From: Oscillospiraceae bacterium
GTDB lineage: Bacteria > Bacillota_A > Clostridia > Oscillospirales > Oscillospiraceae
Assembly: GCA_902786615.1 (NCBI GenBank)
Contig: CADADE010000004.1
Span: 11,380 to 75,379, forward strand
DNA: 64,000 nt
Direction of reading: 5' to 3'
Position 1 is the first letter of the stretch. Each line of letters starts with the position of its first letter. The notes beneath the pieces were generated by a model. It saw only the letters and a list, made by a program, of their open reading frames with translations, was not told the origin of the DNA and made no database searches. A program made the position numbers and the translations under genes. Positions 32,067-41,127 of the stretch are shown in pieces.

Positions 32067-34181
32067 TTATTTCAGCAGCGCCATCTCCGGCTCCGAGGTA
32101 TCGGAGTAGCCGCGGATGGTGATGTAGGCGTCCATGATCTGGCGGGCGATGAACTGCACGTCGGCGCCGGCGCCGCCGCGCTCGACCACGACGAAGATGG
32201 CGACCTCGGGGTCCTTATAGGGGCCGTAGCACATGAAGATACCGTCGTTCTGGATGCCCTCGCCCTTCTGGGCGGTACCGGTTTTGCCGGCGCAGCGCCA
32301 GGCGCAGGGGACCCAGATGTTGGCGTTGGTCTCATTGGTGTAGTCGTTGAGCACCTTCCACATGCCCTCGTGCACCGCGTCCCAGTTGTACTGGGCGGTC
32401 TCGACGGTGGACATGATCTTGCTCTCGCGCTCGTAGAGCTTTTCGGAATAGTCGTAGTTGCGGATGGTCTTGATGATGGAGGCGGAGTAGCGCGTACCGC
32501 CGTTTGCGACCGTGGCGCAGTATTCCGCCATCTGGATGGGGGTGAACACGGAGTCGGACTGGCCGATGGCAGCCTGCAGGGTGTCGCCGATGCGCCACTC
32601 AGAGCCCGCGTAGTCCTGGTGGTTTGCGCGGTTTGACATGTTGCCCTTGGCCTCCACCAGCTCGATGCCGGAGAACTGGCCAAGGCCAAAGGCGGCGGCG
32701 AATTCGCCCATATCGTCAACGCCGAGGTCGTTGCCCAGGGTATAGAAGAAGTAGTTGCAGGAATCGCGGATAGCGTCGGTTACGTTCTCCTCCGGGTGGG
32801 TCAGGTGTTCTTTTTTGCTGGCGTTCCAGATCCAGCATTCCGGGGCGTAGCCTTCAGCGGCGTAGCGGGTGTACACGCCCTGGCACTTGATGCGCTTTTC
32901 CGTGTTGATGATGCCCTTGGTAAGGCTTGCGATGGCAGTGCAGGGCTTGAAGGTGGAGCCTGGGGCATAGGTGCCGAGCAGGGCGCGGTTGAAGAGCGGG
33001 GCGTTTTCCGCGACCAGAAGATCCTGATAGTCCTCAATGATGCGCGAGACGTTGTAGGTCGGCCAGGAGGCCAGGGCCAGCGGGGAGCCGTCCTTCACGT
33101 TCACCACGACGGCGGAGGCGCCGGTGATGTTGTCCTTGAGCTCCACATTGTAGTCGCCGCGCGCGGTACCCTCGGCGCGCTTCTGGGCGATGTTCTTTTT
33201 CAGGATCTCGACGCCGTTTCCGAGGATGCGCTCGGTCTGCTCCTGGAGGACGCTGTCGATGGTGAGATAGATGTGGTTGCCGGGGATGGGCTCCTTGGTA
33301 TAGACGGTGGCGAGGATGGTGCCGGAGGCGTTGCGGGTCTCCTCCACCTCCCCGTCCTGGCCGTGCAGGTAGTTCTCAAAGGCGTACTCGATGCCGTCCT
33401 TGCCCACCATGGCGCCGGTGGAGTAGTCAAGCAGGGAGTATTTTTCAAATTCCTCCTGGGTCATCAGGCCCACGTAGCCCAGGATATGGGCGGCGTAGTC
33501 GGTGGAGTACTGGCGGATATAGGCGCGCTTGACCTCAATGCCGACGAGCTTGTTTTCCATGATGGAGGAGATGAGGTTCATGCTCGCGTCCTCGACGAAG
33601 ACGTAGTCGGCGGTGTTGATGGCGTAGCGCACGTTGATGGAGTAGCGCACGCCCGCGATGAGGCGCATTTCGGCGGCGGAATAGCTGTTGTCGATGTTGT
33701 AGCGGGTGCGCATATAGCTCATCAGCTCCACGGCCGTACAGTTGGGGTCCAGGCCCTGGCGCTTGTAGTAGGCCTCCAGCATGGTGCGCTGGATGGCGGT
33801 CATGTTTTCGTCGTACTCAAAGGGCGGCTCGAGCGTGACGGGCAGGTCGTCGGTGTACTCGTCGCCATAGGAGCGCACCATGCCCACCAGCTCCAGAATG
33901 ACGGCATTGGGGTCGTCGTTGGCGAAAAGCTTGTCTGTGTCGATCCTGAGGTTATAGCACTCGGCGTTTGACACCAGCACGCGCCCGTAGCGGTCGAGGA
34001 TGTTGCCGCGCGCGGCGGTGACGGTGCGCTTGGTTTTGGTCAGCTCATTCGCGCGGTTATAGTAAGCCTCGCCCTGGACGATCTGCAGCTGATAGAGAAA
34101 GTACATGTAAACGGCCAGCAGCACCAGCGCGATCACCGCGAGCGCCGCCACCCGTCCGGGTTTGATAAGTCTGCTGTTCAT
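32067..34181 (-). CDS. penicillin-binding protein 2 (cell elongation transpeptidase)
   Basis: A monofunctional class B transpeptidase of 704 residues with one N-terminal membrane helix (ALAVIALVLLAVYMYFLYQL), a dimerisation domain with TAARGNILDRYGRVL, then a transpeptidase domain. The catalytic motifs are STFK (PGSTFKPCTAI), SCN and KTG (CAGKTGTAQ). It cross-links peptidoglycan during elongation with MreC and MreD, encoded just upstream in the same direction. ATG 34181 follows GAAAGGA; the longer start at 34199 lacks a site. Confidence 0.92.
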   Translation of the reverse strand: MNSRLIKPGRVAALAVIALVLLAVYMYFLYQLQIVQGEAYYNRANELTKTKRTVTAARGNILDRYGRVLVSNAECYNLRIDTDKLFANDDPNAVILELVGMVRSYGDEYTDDLPVTLEPPFEYDENMTAIQRTMLEAYYKRQGLDPNCTAVELMSYMRTRYNIDNSYSAAEMRLIAGVRYSINVRYAINTADYVFVEDASMNLISSIMENKLVGIEVKRAYIRQYSTDYAAHILGYVGLMTQEEFEKYSLLDYSTGAMVGKDGIEYAFENYLHGQDGEVEETRNASGTILATVYTKEPIPGNHIYLTIDSVLQEQTERILGNGVEILKKNIAQKRAEGTARGDYNVELKDNITGASAVVVNVKDGSPLALASWPTYNVSRIIEDYQDLLVAENAPLFNRALLGTYAPGSTFKPCTAIASLTKGIINTEKRIKCQGVYTRYAAEGYAPECWIWNASKKEHLTHPEENVTDAIRDSCNYFFYTLGNDLGVDDMGEFAAAFGLGQFSGIELVEAKGNMSNRANHQDYAGSEWRIGDTLQAAIGQSDSVFTPIQMAEYCATVANGGTRYSASIIKTIRNYDYSEKLYERESKIMSTVETAQYNWDAVHEGMWKVLNDYTNETNANIWVPCAWRCAGKTGTAQKGEGIQNDGIFMCYGPYKDPEVAIFVVVERGGAGADVQFIARQIMDAYITIRGYSDTSEPEMALLK

Positions 34182-34199
34182 AGAAATCCTTTCAAACAT

Positions 34200-34361
34200 G
34201 CCTTCCCCTTGAGGGGAAGGTGGATCGCCCCGTCTCCCGCAAGGGGCGAGACGGATGAGGTGTCACTCTCACCGTCTGTATGATTCTTGTCAAAGGCGGC
34301 ATGCTCCACCTCATCCGCCCCAGTTTGCGAACTGGGGCACCTTCCCCTCAAGGGGAAGGCT
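34200..34361. repeat. multi-hairpin dispersed repeat, copy 5
   Basis: CCTTCCCC modules occur at both ends in opposite orientation (34200-34220 and 34340-34361), enclosing a TCGCCCC/GGGGCGA hairpin and other stems. It sits inside the mreD-PBP2 operon. Confidence 0.7.
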
Positions 34362-34363
34362 GT

Positions 34364-34861
34364 TCATTCCCTGCTCCACTTTGCCGGCAGGGGGTAGGCC
34401 AGCGCGGCGAAGGGCATGGAGAAGAGGGTCTGCAGCAGGGCGACCTTGAGCATTTCCATGCCCCAGGCGTCCCCCGCCAGGGTCTTGAGCATTTGCAGCA
34501 GCGCCGTGATGAGCAAGGCCAGGAAGGCCACGCCCATGAAGGCGAAGAAGCGGCGGTTGATGAAAAACTGGGAGATGAAGGCGCTCATCAGGCTCAGCGA
34601 CGGCAGGAGGACAAGGAAAAACACGCGGTTTTCCACAAAGCTCATGTCCGCAAAATAGCCCATCAGGAGGCTGAGAAGCGGGCCCCAGGTGGCCCCCTCG
34701 AACATGCCGACCGCGGCCGCGACCGCGGGCAGCACCAGGGGCGCGACGCCGAAGGGCCGGATATGGCTGAGCACCATGTTCTGGGCCATCAGGGTCAGAA
34801 ACATGAGCAGCAGATAGCGCAGGACCTTGTTCAGGTCGATTTTTTCCAGTAAATCTTTCAA
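34364..34861 (-). CDS. mreD: rod shape-determining protein MreD
   Basis: A 165-residue membrane protein with about five helices, the usual MreD size and layout, acting with MreC and PBP2 in the elongasome. Helical stretches include LLLMFLTLMAQNMVL and PLLSLLMGYFADM. The start is TTG 34861, with GGAG about 9 bases upstream, six bases after the mreC stop. The family is weakly conserved, so position between mreC and a PBP2 gene supports the call. Confidence 0.88.
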   Translation of the reverse strand: MKDLLEKIDLNKVLRYLLLMFLTLMAQNMVLSHIRPFGVAPLVLPAVAAAVGMFEGATWGPLLSLLMGYFADMSFVENRVFFLVLLPSLSLMSAFISQFFINRRFFAFMGVAFLALLITALLQMLKTLAGDAWGMEMLKVALLQTLFSMPFAALAYPLPAKWSRE

Positions 34862-34867
34862 GCTGAG

Positions 34868-35710
34868 TTACTCCACAACCGTAAAGTCCTTGATGACGAA
34901 CACCTGCACCAGGGAGTCCAGGTTTGCCTGGGGCTCGACGATGCCGTACTCGATCTGGCCGCCGGCCTCGGTCTGCACGGCGGTGAGGGTGCCGATCATC
35001 AGACCCGCCGGGAAAGCGCCGCCGGAGCCGGAGGTCAGCACATCGTCGCCCACGAAGATCTGCGCCCCGTCGGCGAGATAGGTGAGCTTGGCGGTCTTGT
35101 CGCGCATGAAGGAAAACTCGCCCACCACCATGCCGGAGTTGCCCGTGGCGCCGACAAACGCGCCGACGGACATGTCCACGTCGATGAGGGTGGAGACGGT
35201 GGCCCAGTTGGTGCCGAGCTCCGTGATCTGGCCGACCACAGCGCCGTACTCGGTGACAACGGGGTCGCCCATCTCAATGCCGCTGGACGCGCCCTTGGAG
35301 ATGGTAAAGGCGCTCGACCAGTTGGAGGTGGACCAGAGCACCACCTTGCACGACTCCATCACATAGTCGGTGTGCTTTTCCCGGAGCTCCAGAAGCTTTC
35401 TGAGGCGGGAGTTTTCCTCCGAAGCCTCGATGCCGTCGCGGGCGGATTTCTGCGCGTCGGCAAGCTGGGAGCGAAGGGATTCGTTCTCCGCCAGCAGCGA
35501 GTCGTAGTCGTAGATATAGCCGTACATGCTGTCGAACCAGTTGACGGCGGAGGACAGGACCTTCTGGATGGGAGACTTGAGAACGCCGGCCATGTTCTGC
35601 ACAAAGCCGATGCGCCCGTCGCGCGCGGCAGCGCCGAGGCCGATGATGAGGGCCGCGGCGGCGATGATGATGCCGATGCGCAGGCCGTATTTCTGCAGGT
35701 ATTGCTTCAC
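34868..35710 (-). CDS. mreC: rod shape-determining protein MreC
   Basis: A 280-residue bitopic membrane protein that organises the elongation machinery. It has an N-terminal helix (IGIIIAAAALIIGLGAA), a coiled coil (YDSLLAENESLRSQLADAQK and so on), then two beta domains with GDPVVTEYGAVVGQITELG. The start is GTG 35710, overlapping the TGA of maf by four bases (GTGA), which implies translational coupling. GGGGGTGA lies 7 bases upstream. Confidence 0.92.
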   Translation of the reverse strand: MKQYLQKYGLRIGIIIAAAALIIGLGAAARDGRIGFVQNMAGVLKSPIQKVLSSAVNWFDSMYGYIYDYDSLLAENESLRSQLADAQKSARDGIEASEENSRLRKLLELREKHTDYVMESCKVVLWSTSNWSSAFTISKGASSGIEMGDPVVTEYGAVVGQITELGTNWATVSTLIDVDMSVGAFVGATGNSGMVVGEFSFMRDKTAKLTYLADGAQIFVGDDVLTSGSGGAFPAGLMIGTLTAVQTEAGGQIEYGIVEPQANLDSLVQVFVIKDFTVVE

Positions 35711-36279
35711 AGCAGGCTCACCCCCAGTTCCCGGAGCATCAGCCCGAGTCTGCACAGCGGCAGACCCACGACGTTGAAATAATCACCCTCGATGCCCTCG
35801 ACAAAGAGCGAGGCCCGGCCCTGGATGCCGTAGGCCCCGGCCTTGTCCATGGGCTCGCCGGTTCGGATATAGGCGGCGATCTCCGCCTCGGAGAGCGCGC
35901 GAAAGTGCACGGCGCTGCGCTCGGCGGCAAGGCTCTCCCGCCCGTCCTTCAAAACACAGACGCCTGTATAGACCGCATGCGCCCGCCCCGAGAGCGCGCG
36001 CAGCATGTCCGCCGCTTCGTCCTCGGAATGGGGCTTGCCATAGACCCGTCCCTCGTGCCAGACGATGGTGTCGGCGGCGATGACAAGATCGCCGGGGGCG
36101 CACCTTGCCGCCACCTCCCGCGCCTTGTGGGAGGCCAGCGCCTGCACCAGCTTATCCGGCGGGAGCGCGGGGTCTGCCCTTTCCTCCCCGACGGCGGGGA
36201 TGATTTTCAAATCCTTTACGCCCAGCATCTGCATGAGCTCACGCCTCCGCGGCGACGCGGAGGCCAAAACGATAGACAT
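35707..36279 (-). CDS. maf: Maf-family nucleotide pyrophosphatase
   Basis: Hydrolyses non-canonical nucleotides such as dTTP or UTP analogues, removing damaged precursors. The 190-residue protein has the family start IVLASASPRRRELM, LVIAADTIVW with the catalytic Asp and Tyr/Lys region, and GKPHSEDEA. ATG 36279 has GGAG 9 bases upstream; the longer frame from 36378 starts inside a dispersed repeat. It is coupled to mreC, a neighbourhood conserved in many Firmicutes. Confidence 0.92.
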   Translation of the reverse strand: MSIVLASASPRRRELMQMLGVKDLKIIPAVGEERADPALPPDKLVQALASHKAREVAARCAPGDLVIAADTIVWHEGRVYGKPHSEDEAADMLRALSGRAHAVYTGVCVLKDGRESLAAERSAVHFRALSEAEIAAYIRTGEPMDKAGAYGIQGRASLFVEGIEGDYFNVVGLPLCRLGLMLRELGVSLL

Positions 36280-36301
36280 TACAGTTATCTCCAAAACCTT
36301 A

Positions 36302-36455
36302 TTGGCTCCCTCTCTGAGGGAGCTGTCATGGCCGGTCTCACGCGAGGCCATGACTGAGGGATCGGCTGTCCTGTACATGCTTTAACAGAAGCTTGTACAA
36401 ATATTGATCGATCCCTCCGGCCTTCGGCCACCTCCCTTTTTCCAAAGGGAGGTAA
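36302..36455. repeat. multi-hairpin dispersed repeat, copy 6
   Basis: GTCATGGCC/GGCCATGAC around GGTCTCACGCGA, then TGAGGGATC, a middle part, GATCCCTC, GGCC hairpin and ACCTCCCTTT/AAAGGGAGGT. Compared with copy 4 the stem bases differ but remain paired. Confidence 0.8.
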
Positions 36456-36469
36456 AAGCGTGCAAGTTT

Positions 36470-38554
36470 TCATTCGACTCCCCGATAGTACAGCCCGCGC
36501 GTCAGCACGTTCGGCTGGTAGTCGGACTGGCCGAGGTAGACCTTCGCCACCTCCAGGCATTCGCGGGGCGACTCGGTGGTAAACATCATGCGCATGCCCC
36601 AGAGGCCCGCGCCGTAGAGATCCTCCGCCTTGTCGGCGAGGTAGAGCTTGTGGGCGTTGTAAATGACATTGCGGCAGCCGAACTCCTTGACCACCGGGAA
36701 CACCGCGCCCATGCGGTCGGACATCTGCGCCGGGGTCGAGCAGGTGCAGCGCCCGGAGGAATGGCGGATCACGCACTGATCCGACACCATGAGCGGGAGC
36801 CTGCCGTAGACGATCATCTCGGTATCGAGCGTCTTGGAGAGGTCCCGGATCTGGGCGATGCGAAGCTCAAAGGAGGCGGTAGCGGAGACAAAGCCCGCCT
36901 GGCGCACCATCTCCATGGTGAGGGAGTTAAAGACATTCAGGCCGAAGTCGCCCCGGATGCGCATGCCGACATTCTTTGCCAGCATCGCATGGCCGAGGTT
37001 TCCGACCAGCGCCTCGTTGATGCCGAAGTCGAAGAGCTTTTCGAGCATCTCGCGCACATAGGGCTCCTCCTCGTCGGTGATGACGCGCGGCAGCACCGCC
37101 ACCGGGATCGTGCCCCGCTCCTCAAAGGGCTCGAGCAGATCAAAATACTCGTTCATGACCGTAACGGGCACATAGAGATACTTCGGATGCAGGGCCGCAA
37201 GCTCCGGGGTGAGCTGCTCGGCCGAGAGCACCTGGAAGATCATGACGGGATCGACGCCGGGCGCGCTGCCCTTCGGCTTTGCGGGGATGCTGCCGACGCG
37301 CCGCTTCGGCGGCGTACCGCGCTGCTCGCTGAGATCGGCCACGAGGTTTCGCCTCAGCTCGTTGATGGCGGAGGCGGGCAGGAAGAGGCCCGGATCGGTC
37401 TGGGCCTTGTTCTCCACCACGTTGTAGGGCGTGCCGCCGGTTTTGAACATCTGGTCGGTGAGATAGGAGGGCGTCAGGCCCTGGCCGCGCGCCTTCTCCG
37501 GCACCCGGCCTGCGGCGACGGCCTTGTGCCCGTCGTCGTCAAAGGCGATGGCCCGGATGGGCTGGCCCTTCTCGGCCACAGTGTAAAAATGCACCGGCAC
37601 GCGCCTCAGCTCGCCCTCGGAATAGCCCTTGCGCGCCTCGTTGAAAAGCTGCTCGGTATCCCGGTCAGCCTCCCCGCGCACGCCGAACATGTCCTCGCGG
37701 TCGCCGTTGAAATAGCCCTGGGTGAAGCCCTGGCGTGAAAAAGCCCGCTCCAGATCAGCCATCTCCTCGGGCGTGGGCTGGCGGTGCTCCCGCAGGGCCT
37801 TGGAATAGATTTTTGTGACAATGGCGGTGTACTCCGGCCGCTTCATGCGCCCCTCGATCTTGATGCAGGCGACCCCCGCGTCCTCGATCTCCTGGAGCCT
37901 GTCCACAAGGCAGTTGTCCTTGAGGGAGAGGGGATAGTCGTCCATGCGCCCGCCGAGAGAGTACTGCATGCGGCAGGGCTGGGCGCACATGCCGCGGTTG
38001 CCGCTGCGCTGGCCGATGAGGGCCGACATGTAGCACTGGCCCGAGTGGCAGAAGCACAGCGCCCCGTGGACGAAGACCTCCGTCTCGATGGGTGCGTTCT
38101 CGGTGATATAGCGGATCTGCTCAAGGCTCAGCTCCCTGGCCAGCACCGCCCGCGTCATGCCGAGCTCCGCCGCCGCCTCCACGCCCGCGAGGTTGTGGAT
38201 CGACATCTGGGTGCTGGCATGCAGGGGAATATCCGGCAGGTACTGGCGGATGGCGGCGGCAAGACCCAGATCCTGGATGATGATGCCGTCGGTGCCCGTC
38301 TCGGAGGCGATGCGCGCCGCCTTCAGCGCATCCTCCACCTCCCGGTCGCCCACCAGGGTGTTGAGCGTGACATAGACCTTGCAGCCGCGGATATGACAGT
38401 AGCGCACCGCGCGCTCGTATTCCTCATCGGTAAAATTCTTTGCGCCGCGCCGGGCATTGAATTTGCCCATGCCCATATAGACGGCGTCCGCGCCGTTCTG
38501 CACCGCGGCGATCACAGCCTCGGGCGAGCCGGCGGGAGAAAGCAGTTCGATCAT
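36470..38554 (-). CDS. U32-family peptidase-like protein (RlhA type)
   Basis: A 694-residue U32 protein. The first domain starts ELLSPAGSPEAVIAAVQNGA and contains the Cys cluster FCHSGQCYMS...GNRGMCAQPC, a probable metal or Fe-S site. A DUF3656-like middle and a second TIM-barrel-like half follow. Long members such as E. coli RlhA take part in hydroxylation of 23S rRNA C2501; others are collagenase-like, so the exact role here is open. ATG 38554 follows AAAAGGA. It is first in the minus-strand block leading to maf and mre genes, with a repeat between. Confidence 0.85.
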   Translation of the reverse strand: MIELLSPAGSPEAVIAAVQNGADAVYMGMGKFNARRGAKNFTDEEYERAVRYCHIRGCKVYVTLNTLVGDREVEDALKAARIASETGTDGIIIQDLGLAAAIRQYLPDIPLHASTQMSIHNLAGVEAAAELGMTRAVLARELSLEQIRYITENAPIETEVFVHGALCFCHSGQCYMSALIGQRSGNRGMCAQPCRMQYSLGGRMDDYPLSLKDNCLVDRLQEIEDAGVACIKIEGRMKRPEYTAIVTKIYSKALREHRQPTPEEMADLERAFSRQGFTQGYFNGDREDMFGVRGEADRDTEQLFNEARKGYSEGELRRVPVHFYTVAEKGQPIRAIAFDDDGHKAVAAGRVPEKARGQGLTPSYLTDQMFKTGGTPYNVVENKAQTDPGLFLPASAINELRRNLVADLSEQRGTPPKRRVGSIPAKPKGSAPGVDPVMIFQVLSAEQLTPELAALHPKYLYVPVTVMNEYFDLLEPFEERGTIPVAVLPRVITDEEEPYVREMLEKLFDFGINEALVGNLGHAMLAKNVGMRIRGDFGLNVFNSLTMEMVRQAGFVSATASFELRIAQIRDLSKTLDTEMIVYGRLPLMVSDQCVIRHSSGRCTCSTPAQMSDRMGAVFPVVKEFGCRNVIYNAHKLYLADKAEDLYGAGLWGMRMMFTTESPRECLEVAKVYLGQSDYQPNVLTRGLYYRGVE

Positions 38555-38640
38555 GATGGTTGTCCTTTTATCTCTATATAAATCAGCCTGTTTGCAGGTG
38601 AACATAAAAATACATGGTAAGTATATCACACCGGCAAGGC

Positions 38641-38669
38641 TTGCGGCAAGGGGATAATCGTGTTATAAT
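38641..38669 (+). promoter_or_regulatory. promoter of the dnaD-dnaI operon
   Basis: TTGCGG at 38641-38646 and TATAAT at 38664-38669 with a 17-base spacer. Confidence 0.7.
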
Positions 38670-38722
38670 GATAAAGTACGTGAACTTGACGTTAACAAAC
38701 CATGAACTTTGGAGGTGAGCAC

Positions 38723-39643
38723 ATGCAGGGTGAAGACACGGCCTTCGCCGTCTCCCGTGAGGAGGCGCAGCGCCTGATTGCCGCCCACGACGGCGACGTG
38801 GCCCTGCTGTGGCTCTTTCTGCGGCAAAGTCCCGGCGGCACGCTGGAGGATGCGGCGCGCGCCCTCTGCCGCACCCGGGCGGAGCTCGAAGCGGCGAGCG
38901 AGAAGCTGCAGCGGCTTTTGCCGACGGGCACGGGACCCGTCAAAGGCTCCGCATGTAAGGAAAAGGAGGCCGCGCCGCCGATTCCCGAGCCCGCGCAGGA
39001 GCTGCCCCAGTACACGTCGGAGGATCTGGTACAGCGCAGCCGGGAGGACGCGCGCTGGATCGGTCTGCTTGCCGAGGCGCAGCGGGTGCTGGGCCGCAAG
39101 CTGAACAGCAGCGAGCTCAAAATGCTCTTCGGCCTCTACGACTATCTGGCCCTGCCGCCGGAGGTGCTGATGGTGCTGCTCCATTACTGCGTCGCAAACG
39201 CCCCCTCCGGCAACCCCCCCTCCATGCGCTTTATCGAGAAGGAGGGCTACGCCTGGGCAAACCGGGAGATCATGACGCTGGAGCAGGCCGAGGAATACAT
39301 CGCCGAGAGCCAGCGGCAAAAAGAAGCGCTCGGCCGGACGGCAAAGCTTCTGAACATTGCGGGAAGGCCCCTGAGCAGCTCGGAAAAGAAGTTTCTCCTC
39401 GCCTGGTTCGGCATGGGCTTTGGGGAAGAGGCCATTGAACTTGCCTACGACCGGACGGTCACAAACACGGGCTCTCTCAAGTGGAAATATATGGACGGCA
39501 TTCTCAAGAGCTGGCATAAAAAGGGTCTGCGCACGCCGGAGGAAATCCGCGACAAGGACGGTCAGGGCGCCAGGACGCGGGCGGGCAAGACCGAAGCCCC
39601 GCGCAACCTGGACAAGCTTCTGGACGATCTGAAGGGGATTTAA
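38723..39643 (+). CDS. dnaD: DnaD-domain replication initiation protein
   Basis: A 306-residue protein with an N-terminal winged-helix-like region (LLWLFLRQSPGGTLEDAARALC) and two DnaD/DnaB_2 domains (about residues 115-180 and 200-275). The second holds FLLAWFGMGFGEEAIELAYDRT and the hallmark KWKYMDGILKSWHKKG. DnaD helps load the replicative helicase. ATG 38723 follows GGAGGTG. The helicase loader gene follows after a repeat block, the classic pairing. Confidence 0.88.
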   Translation: MQGEDTAFAVSREEAQRLIAAHDGDVALLWLFLRQSPGGTLEDAARALCRTRAELEAASEKLQRLLPTGTGPVKGSACKEKEAAPPIPEPAQELPQYTSEDLVQRSREDARWIGLLAEAQRVLGRKLNSSELKMLFGLYDYLALPPEVLMVLLHYCVANAPSGNPPSMRFIEKEGYAWANREIMTLEQAEEYIAESQRQKEALGRTAKLLNIAGRPLSSSEKKFLLAWFGMGFGEEAIELAYDRTVTNTGSLKWKYMDGILKSWHKKGLRTPEEIRDKDGQGARTRAGKTEAPRNLDKLLDDLKGI

Positions 39644-39658
39644 GGCCCCGCAGAGGTT

Positions 39659-39823
39659 CGTTTCACAAAAATGCCATTGGGATATTTTTGCGAAACGAGA
39701 AGGTTTGCGGTCTGCTGCGCGCCGCTGAACCGCTTTGCGGCAACATTGGGGGGAACCCCTCAGTCACGGCGCGGACGGACACGCGCCGCGACAGCTCCCC
39801 TTTCAGGGGAGCCTATAAGGAAG
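39659..39823. repeat. dispersed palindrome copy 2 and multi-hairpin repeat, copy 7
   Basis: The first part (39659-39723) is an inverted, diverged copy of the element at 2590-2654: CGTTTCACAAAAATGCC with an imperfect complement ending GCGAAACG, then GAGAAGGTTTGCGGTCTGCTGC. The second part has GTCACGGCGCG/CGCGCCGCGAC around GACGGACA and GCTCCCC/GGGGAGC. It lies within the dnaD-dnaI operon. Confidence 0.75.
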
Positions 39824-39830
39824 TGATACT

Positions 39831-40829
39831 ATGTCATACGACGGAAAGCTCCTGGCCAGGGCCAGGGGAGAACTCGACAACATACGCGCGAAAAACCGCG
39901 AGGAAATGCAGCGCCGCTATGCCGCCGCCTGCGCGCGCATTCCGGAGCTCGCCGGGATCGACCGGCAGCTTCGCGCCCACATGGCAAAGCTCGTGCGCCT
40001 GACCATCGGGAAGGGGCCGGATCTCAAGGAGCAGCTCGACAGCCTGCGCGAGCAGAACCTGGATCTGCAGATGCGCCGCGCCGAGCTTCTGACCGCGGCG
40101 GGCTTTGCCCCCGGCTATCTGGATGAGATCGTCTCCTGTCCCCTCTGCCGGGATACGGGACTGTATCAGGGGGGCATGTGCCGCTGCCTCGACAGGCTCT
40201 ACAACCGGGAGCTCACGAAGGAACTCGGCACGCTCATGCGCCGGGGGGACGAGAGCTTTGAGCGCTTTGACCTCTCCCTCTACCCTGCGGAGCCAGACCC
40301 CGAGACGGGCCGCATCCCGCGCGAGGTAATGCGCATGGTGTCGGAGGCCTGCATGCGCTATGCGGAAAACTTTTCCGACACGTCCCGAAACCTGCTGTTT
40401 CAGGGCGACACGGGTCTCGGCAAGACCTATCTCTCCGCCTGCATCGCCCGCGTCGTGGCCGCGCGCGGCTTTTCCGTCTGCTATGACACGGCTTCCGCCG
40501 CGCTCGACAATTACGAAAAGGCCAAGTTCAACCGCGACACCGAGGAGGGCGCGGCCGCGGCAGTGCGCATCCGGCGCATGGAGAGCTGCGATCTCATGAT
40601 CCTGGACGATCTCGGCACCGAGATGCCGACCCCCATGGCGCAGAGCGCTCTCTACACCCTGGTCAACAGCCGCCTTGTGAACGGGAAAAAGACCATTGTG
40701 AGCACGAACCTCACGAATGACGAGCTCACAAAGCGCTATACCCCGCAGATCGCCTCGCGCATATTGGGCGAGTTTCAGTGCCTGCCCTTCCTGGGCGCGG
40801 ACATCCGGCGGCTCAAACGCGGAAGCTAA
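39831..40829 (+). CDS. dnaI: helicase loader, DnaI/DnaC type AAA+ ATPase
   Basis: A 332-residue loader for the replicative helicase. The N-terminal half carries a zinc-binding CPLCRDTGLYQGGMCRC motif, as in Bacillus DnaI. The AAA+ domain has Walker A GDTGLGKTYLSACI, Walker B LMILDDLGTE and sensor region IVSTNLT. ATG 39831 follows AAGGAAGTG. Pairing with dnaD supports a role in primosome assembly rather than transposition (IstB is a close relative). Confidence 0.9.
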   Translation: MSYDGKLLARARGELDNIRAKNREEMQRRYAAACARIPELAGIDRQLRAHMAKLVRLTIGKGPDLKEQLDSLREQNLDLQMRRAELLTAAGFAPGYLDEIVSCPLCRDTGLYQGGMCRCLDRLYNRELTKELGTLMRRGDESFERFDLSLYPAEPDPETGRIPREVMRMVSEACMRYAENFSDTSRNLLFQGDTGLGKTYLSACIARVVAARGFSVCYDTASAALDNYEKAKFNRDTEEGAAAAVRIRRMESCDLMILDDLGTEMPTPMAQSALYTLVNSRLVNGKKTIVSTNLTNDELTKRYTPQIASRILGEFQCLPFLGADIRRLKRGS

Positions 40830-40880
40830 AAAAATTCCGAAAAATCACTTGGATCGTGGTTTTTCGGAATTTTTATTTAT
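40830..40880 (+). terminator. terminator of the dnaD-dnaI operon
   Basis: AAATTCCGAAAAA and TTTTTCGGAATTT pair around a 15-base loop, followed by TTATTTAT. Confidence 0.8.
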
Positions 40881-40919
40881 GGGTATCGGGTTTTAATCAG
40901 CTAACCCGACGTAAGCACT

Positions 40920-41092
40920 TGCCTCCCCCAGCCGCGAAGCGGCGTCTCGGGGGGAGGTGCCCCGAAGGGGCGGAGAGGGGGATGTCCTGCAAGCAGCTTG
41001 GGTGCAAGCGTGGCCCCTCTCAGTCACCAGTGTACGCACTGGTGCCAGCTCCCCCCGGCGGGGGGGAGCCAAGGCCCCCTTGTTTGCACATT
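40920..41092. repeat. multi-hairpin dispersed repeat, copy 8
   Basis: CCTCCCCCAGCCGC-GAA-GCGGC and GGGGGGAGG, CCCCGAAGGGGC, a CACCAGTG/CACTGGTG stem and GCTCCCCCC/GGGGGGAGC follow each other. Confidence 0.75.
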
Positions 41093-41127
41093 TGATGAGC
41101 TATGCCGATACGCATATTTTTATTTTC

